Shown in pieces: positions 10,324-11,894 of a stretch of DNA of 11,894 bases. The DNA lies in NCBI GenBank assembly GCA_034437275.1, contig DAOTUD010000109.1, forward strand, positions 1 to 11,894, read 5' to 3'. The notes beneath the pieces are model-generated. The model had not been told where the DNA came from, did no database searches, and worked only from the letters and a program-made list of their open reading frames with translations. Position numbers and translations under genes: made by a program. The DNA is from TC-15 sp034437275. Lineage in GTDB: Bacteria > Chloroflexota > Anaerolineae > Aggregatilineales > Aggregatilineaceae. Within the stretch, counting starts at the first letter, position 1. The number at the start of each line of letters is the position of its first letter.

Positions 10324-10645
10324 CGGCCTTTGTCCCTCGCTCTAACTCCTACATCTCACCCTTTAGTGTACCGCAACCGGAAAGCCGGGTCGACTGGGTC
10401 GCTGGTGGGGAGGGATTTAGGGGTTGTCTGGTATTAGAGGCCCTTTCTTGTGCTGATTCCGTCGCTACGTTATACGAGGCCAGCCGTCCAGGCTGACGAG
10501 GGTGGGGGCCGGCCCGCATATCCCCCAAAAGAACTATTCCCCCCCAGGCCAAGCTGCATTAAAGTTAATATTTGCCAGGGTGCTACTGGTGGGAATTAGC
10601 GCGCTGGCAATTCCGACCATTAATTTTGGGGAGTTTGAGACTGCT
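10324..10645. other. Divergent intergenic region between tail-anchored and FecR-like genes
   Basis: 322 bases with no gene I can support; the in-frame extension of the FecR-like gene back to 10502 would precede its signal peptide and is implausible. It holds a 16-base relic matching the repeat downstream of the FecR-like gene (10407-10422), a short hairpin CAGCC/GGCTG (10481-10495), TGGGGG/CCCCCA arms (10503-10508, 10522-10527) without a U-tract, and A/T-rich sequence near the FecR-like start with arms TTGCCAG/CTGGCAA (10572-10578, 10604-10610) and GGAATT/AATTCC (10592-10597, 10609-10614). A poor -35/-10 pair (TTGTGC, 17 bases, TATACG, 10448-10476, + strand) is the only promoter-like hint. 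No tRNA or riboswitch is seen. Confidence 0.6.
10407..10422. repeat. Fragment of dispersed G-rich repeat
   Basis: This 16-base stretch, GGGGAGGGATTTAGGG, is identical at 15 of 16 positions to 11717-11732, the right part of the fold-back repeat downstream of the FecR-like gene. The sequence around it does not continue the match well, so it looks like a decayed or partial copy. A G-rich match this short could arise by chance, but the shared ATTTAGGG core makes common origin likely. Confidence 0.45.
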
Positions 10646-11614
10646 ATGAATACCAAACTTATCCGTTTAATCGTGATCCTGCTCTTGCTCAGCGTGCCGG
10701 GCAGCGCCCTGGCACAAGATGGGGACGGCGACGACGACCAGCCGCTGCAGCCGGTCTTCGGCGCGGTGAACATCATCGTGCCCAACCTGTACATGCAAGC
10801 GCCGGATGCCGACGAGGCCGAGATGGTGAGCCGCCCGACGATCTTCGATGCAGGCGAGACGCTCACCACCGACGAAACCGGCGTGGGGCTGATCACCTTC
10901 TTCTACGACGGGACCGAAACCGTGCTGGGGCAAAACAGCAGCCTGACGCTCAACGCCTTCAGCGACGACTCGCAGAGCGATTTCGTGATCGACATGACCC
11001 TCAACGAGGGGCACGTCGTCAGCGGGTTGGGCGCGGTGGCCAACATGGCCAGCGGCGACTGGACGCTCGAAACCCCGGCCTTCACCATCAACCTGCTGCG
11101 CGGCCAGTTTGAAGTCACGGTCGGGGCCGACGGCGCGACCCGGTTGATCGTGCTCCAGGGGCGCGTGGAAGTCAGCGTCGATGGCGGCGAGGCGTTCGCG
11201 GTTGACGAAGGCCAGTATTTGACCGGCGGCATGGCCGAACCGGCCAGCTTCAGCGAGGACGGCATCACCGTCGATCTGGACGGCATCTGCACCGCCACCG
11301 CCAACACCAACCTCAACGTGCGCCTGGCCCCCACCGAGGACAGCCGCAAGCTGGGCCGTGCGGAGGAGGGGCAGGTGATGTGGGTGCGTTCCGGCACTGA
11401 GGGCCTGCTGTGGCACCAGGTGTACTTCGAAACCGCGCCCGACGACGAAGAAGGCCAGAACTTCGGCTGGGTCTATGGCCCGGCGACGACGCTGGCCGAA
11501 GACGGCTGCGACGCCGTGCTGCGCGCGCCGCTGGATGCGCAGATCTTCGGCGGCCTGGGCATCGATGAATCGCCCGGTGAGGCTGGCAAGAGCGACCCAC
11601 TCGCCGACGAGTAG
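10646..11614 (+). CDS. Secreted FecR-like domain plus SH3b domain protein
   Basis: The 322-residue product starts at ATG 10646, immediately ahead of a signal peptide: NTK-basic start, hydrophobic core (about 6-17), and ALA-Q cleavage after residue 23. A GAGA element is five bases upstream. An acidic linker (DGDGDDD) follows. Residues about 65-195 resemble the FecR domain: GETLTTDETG, VLGQNSSLTL, a repeat pair of strands, TPAFTINLLRGQFEVTV and VLQGRVEVSV, as in predicted cell-surface sensing or carbohydrate-associated proteins. Residues about 215-285 resemble a bacterial SH3 domain (ANTNLNVRLAPTEDS, then GQVMWVRSGTEG and FGWVYG), with C215 and C288 at its edges possibly paired. There is no C-terminal anchor, so it is likely released or wall-associated. 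It is monocistronic, read divergently from the - strand genes. FecR here is unlikely to regulate iron uptake, because no sigma factor or receptor is nearby. Confidence 0.85.
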   Translation: MNTKLIRLIVILLLLSVPGSALAQDGDGDDDQPLQPVFGAVNIIVPNLYMQAPDADEAEMVSRPTIFDAGETLTTDETGVGLITFFYDGTETVLGQNSSLTLNAFSDDSQSDFVIDMTLNEGHVVSGLGAVANMASGDWTLETPAFTINLLRGQFEVTVGADGATRLIVLQGRVEVSVDGGEAFAVDEGQYLTGGMAEPASFSEDGITVDLDGICTATANTNLNVRLAPTEDSRKLGRAEEGQVMWVRSGTEGLLWHQVYFETAPDDEEGQNFGWVYGPATTLAEDGCDAVLRAPLDAQIFGGLGIDESPGEAGKSDPLADE

Positions 11615-11654
11615 TCGCCAGTAGGACGTTATGCTAGTTTTACCCCTCCCCCTG

Positions 11655-11681
11655 GCCCCCTCCCCGCGCGCGGAGAGGGGG
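11655..11681. repeat. GC-rich hairpin 1 in the fold-back repeat
   Basis: CCCCTCCCCGCG pairs with CGCGGAGAGGGG through about 11 of 12 positions with almost no loop, forming a stable C-rich/G-rich palindrome. Such palindromes are commonly dispersed in intergenic regions of GC-rich genomes. It may also slow RNA decay from the 3' end of the FecR-like transcript. Confidence 0.6.
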
Positions 11682-11702
11682 AAACAAACCGGGACCCAAA
11701 GT

Positions 11703-11723
11703 CCCTCTCCGTTCACGGGGAGG
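11703..11723. repeat. GC-rich hairpin 2 in the fold-back repeat
   Basis: CCTCTCCGT and ACGGGGAGG pair with one mismatch around a tiny loop. Together with the first hairpin it fills the interior of the larger inverted repeat, giving a cruciform-like layout. Confidence 0.5.
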
Positions 11724-11815
11724 AATTTAGGGAGGGGTAAACCATCGACACACGCGCCAGGATATCTAGCATAACCCCCCAGTAGCCACCCGCCGCAGCA
11801 TACTCTGCGACACAC

Positions 11816-11847
11816 GAGGGGCGCACCGGACGCGCCCCTCACTTTTT
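11816..11847 (+). terminator. Intrinsic terminator of the FecR-like gene
   Basis: A perfect 9-bp GC-rich stem, GAGGGGCGC (11816-11824) with GCGCCCCTC (11832-11840), closes a 7-base loop and is followed by AC and five T residues (11843-11847). This is a standard rho-independent terminator for + strand transcription, about 200 bases after the FecR-like stop. On the - strand no T-run follows, so it should not be bidirectional. Confidence 0.85.
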
Positions 11848-11894
11848 CTGCACACTTAGTAACGGATTTTTTAAGAGATTTTAGTGTGAAATTT

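Larger units (their letters stand above)
11618..11785. mobile_element. MITE-like fold-back element with possible target duplication
   Basis: The outer pair CCAGTAG occurs as a 7-bp direct repeat at 11618-11624 and 11779-11785. Exactly three bases inside each copy sits a perfect 10-bp inverted repeat, GTTATGCTAG (11628-11637) and CTAGCATAAC (11766-11775); counting the three bases, the ends match at 11 of 13. Inside lies a second inverted repeat of 12 bp, TTTACCCCTCCC (11639-11650) and GGGAGGGGTAAA (11730-11741), enclosing two GC-rich hairpins. The body is about 154 bp with no coding capacity, as expected for a non-autonomous element. No transposase is present. It begins 4 bases after the FecR-like stop codon. 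The symmetry is seen directly; mobility is inferred. Confidence 0.5.

Noticed and set aside
10503..10527. TGGGGG/CCCCCA arms as a terminator
   Set aside because: No T-run follows the stem on the + strand, and no gene ends just upstream in a direction that would use it.
10667..11842. - strand open frame (391 codons) opposite the FecR-like gene
   Set aside because: It lacks motifs, runs through the fold-back repeat and terminator, and lies opposite a gene with signal peptide and two plausible domains.
11851..11888. CACACT/AGTGTG inverted repeat at the right edge as a hairpin
   Set aside because: Only six base pairs with a 26-base A/T-rich loop; it could easily be chance and is cut off by the window end.

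Overview
The window is high-GC bacterial DNA from a chromosome-like, gene-dense region. No phage, plasmid or CRISPR genes are visible. The lineage is probably Chloroflexota (Anaerolineae-like). This is an inference from three things: the style of the genes (a long soluble PAS/multi-GAF histidine kinase, a single-domain KaiC-like ATPase, and a SecA with an extra segment in its first nucleotide-binding domain), GC-rich codon use, and C-rich/G-rich palindromic intergenic repeats. No rRNA or tRNA is present to fix the taxonomy.

Layout. On the + strand, positions 1-672 carry nearly all of an SRAP-family (YedK/HMCES-like) DNA-protein crosslink protein; only its first four or so codons lie outside. 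Everything from 682 to 10323 is read from the - strand. In transcription order this is: a small unrecognised protein with a C-terminal membrane anchor (10323-9775); a 146-bp gap with an extended -10 promoter; secA (9628-6761); a small winged-helix protein (6731-6357); a KaiC-like RecA-fold ATPase (6341-5562); two small three-helix membrane proteins that resemble each other (5565-5272 and 5228-4845); a 1027-residue PAS-GAFx4-HisKA-HATPase kinase (4848-1765); and an adenosine-deaminase-family enzyme (1758-682). From secA to the deaminase the gaps are 44 bp or less, with two ATGA start/stop overlaps, so these seven genes look like one operon.

On the + strand again, 10646-11614 encodes a secreted FecR-like plus SH3b protein. 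It is followed by a C-rich/G-rich fold-back repeat with MITE-like ends (11618-11785) and a clear intrinsic terminator (11816-11847). The 322-bp divergent region 10324-10645 holds a short fragment of the same repeat family and some weak palindromes.

How the genes may work together. The winged-helix protein, KaiC-like ATPase, paired small membrane proteins and soluble kinase form a compact block that reads as a signalling module. A KaiC-type ATPase could be the hub, the small membrane proteins could dock the otherwise soluble kinase, and the winged-helix protein could be an output or scaffold. No response regulator is in the window. The functional link is inferred from gene order and translational coupling only. 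SecA and the deaminase may simply share the transcript. This module is the best candidate here for an undescribed system.
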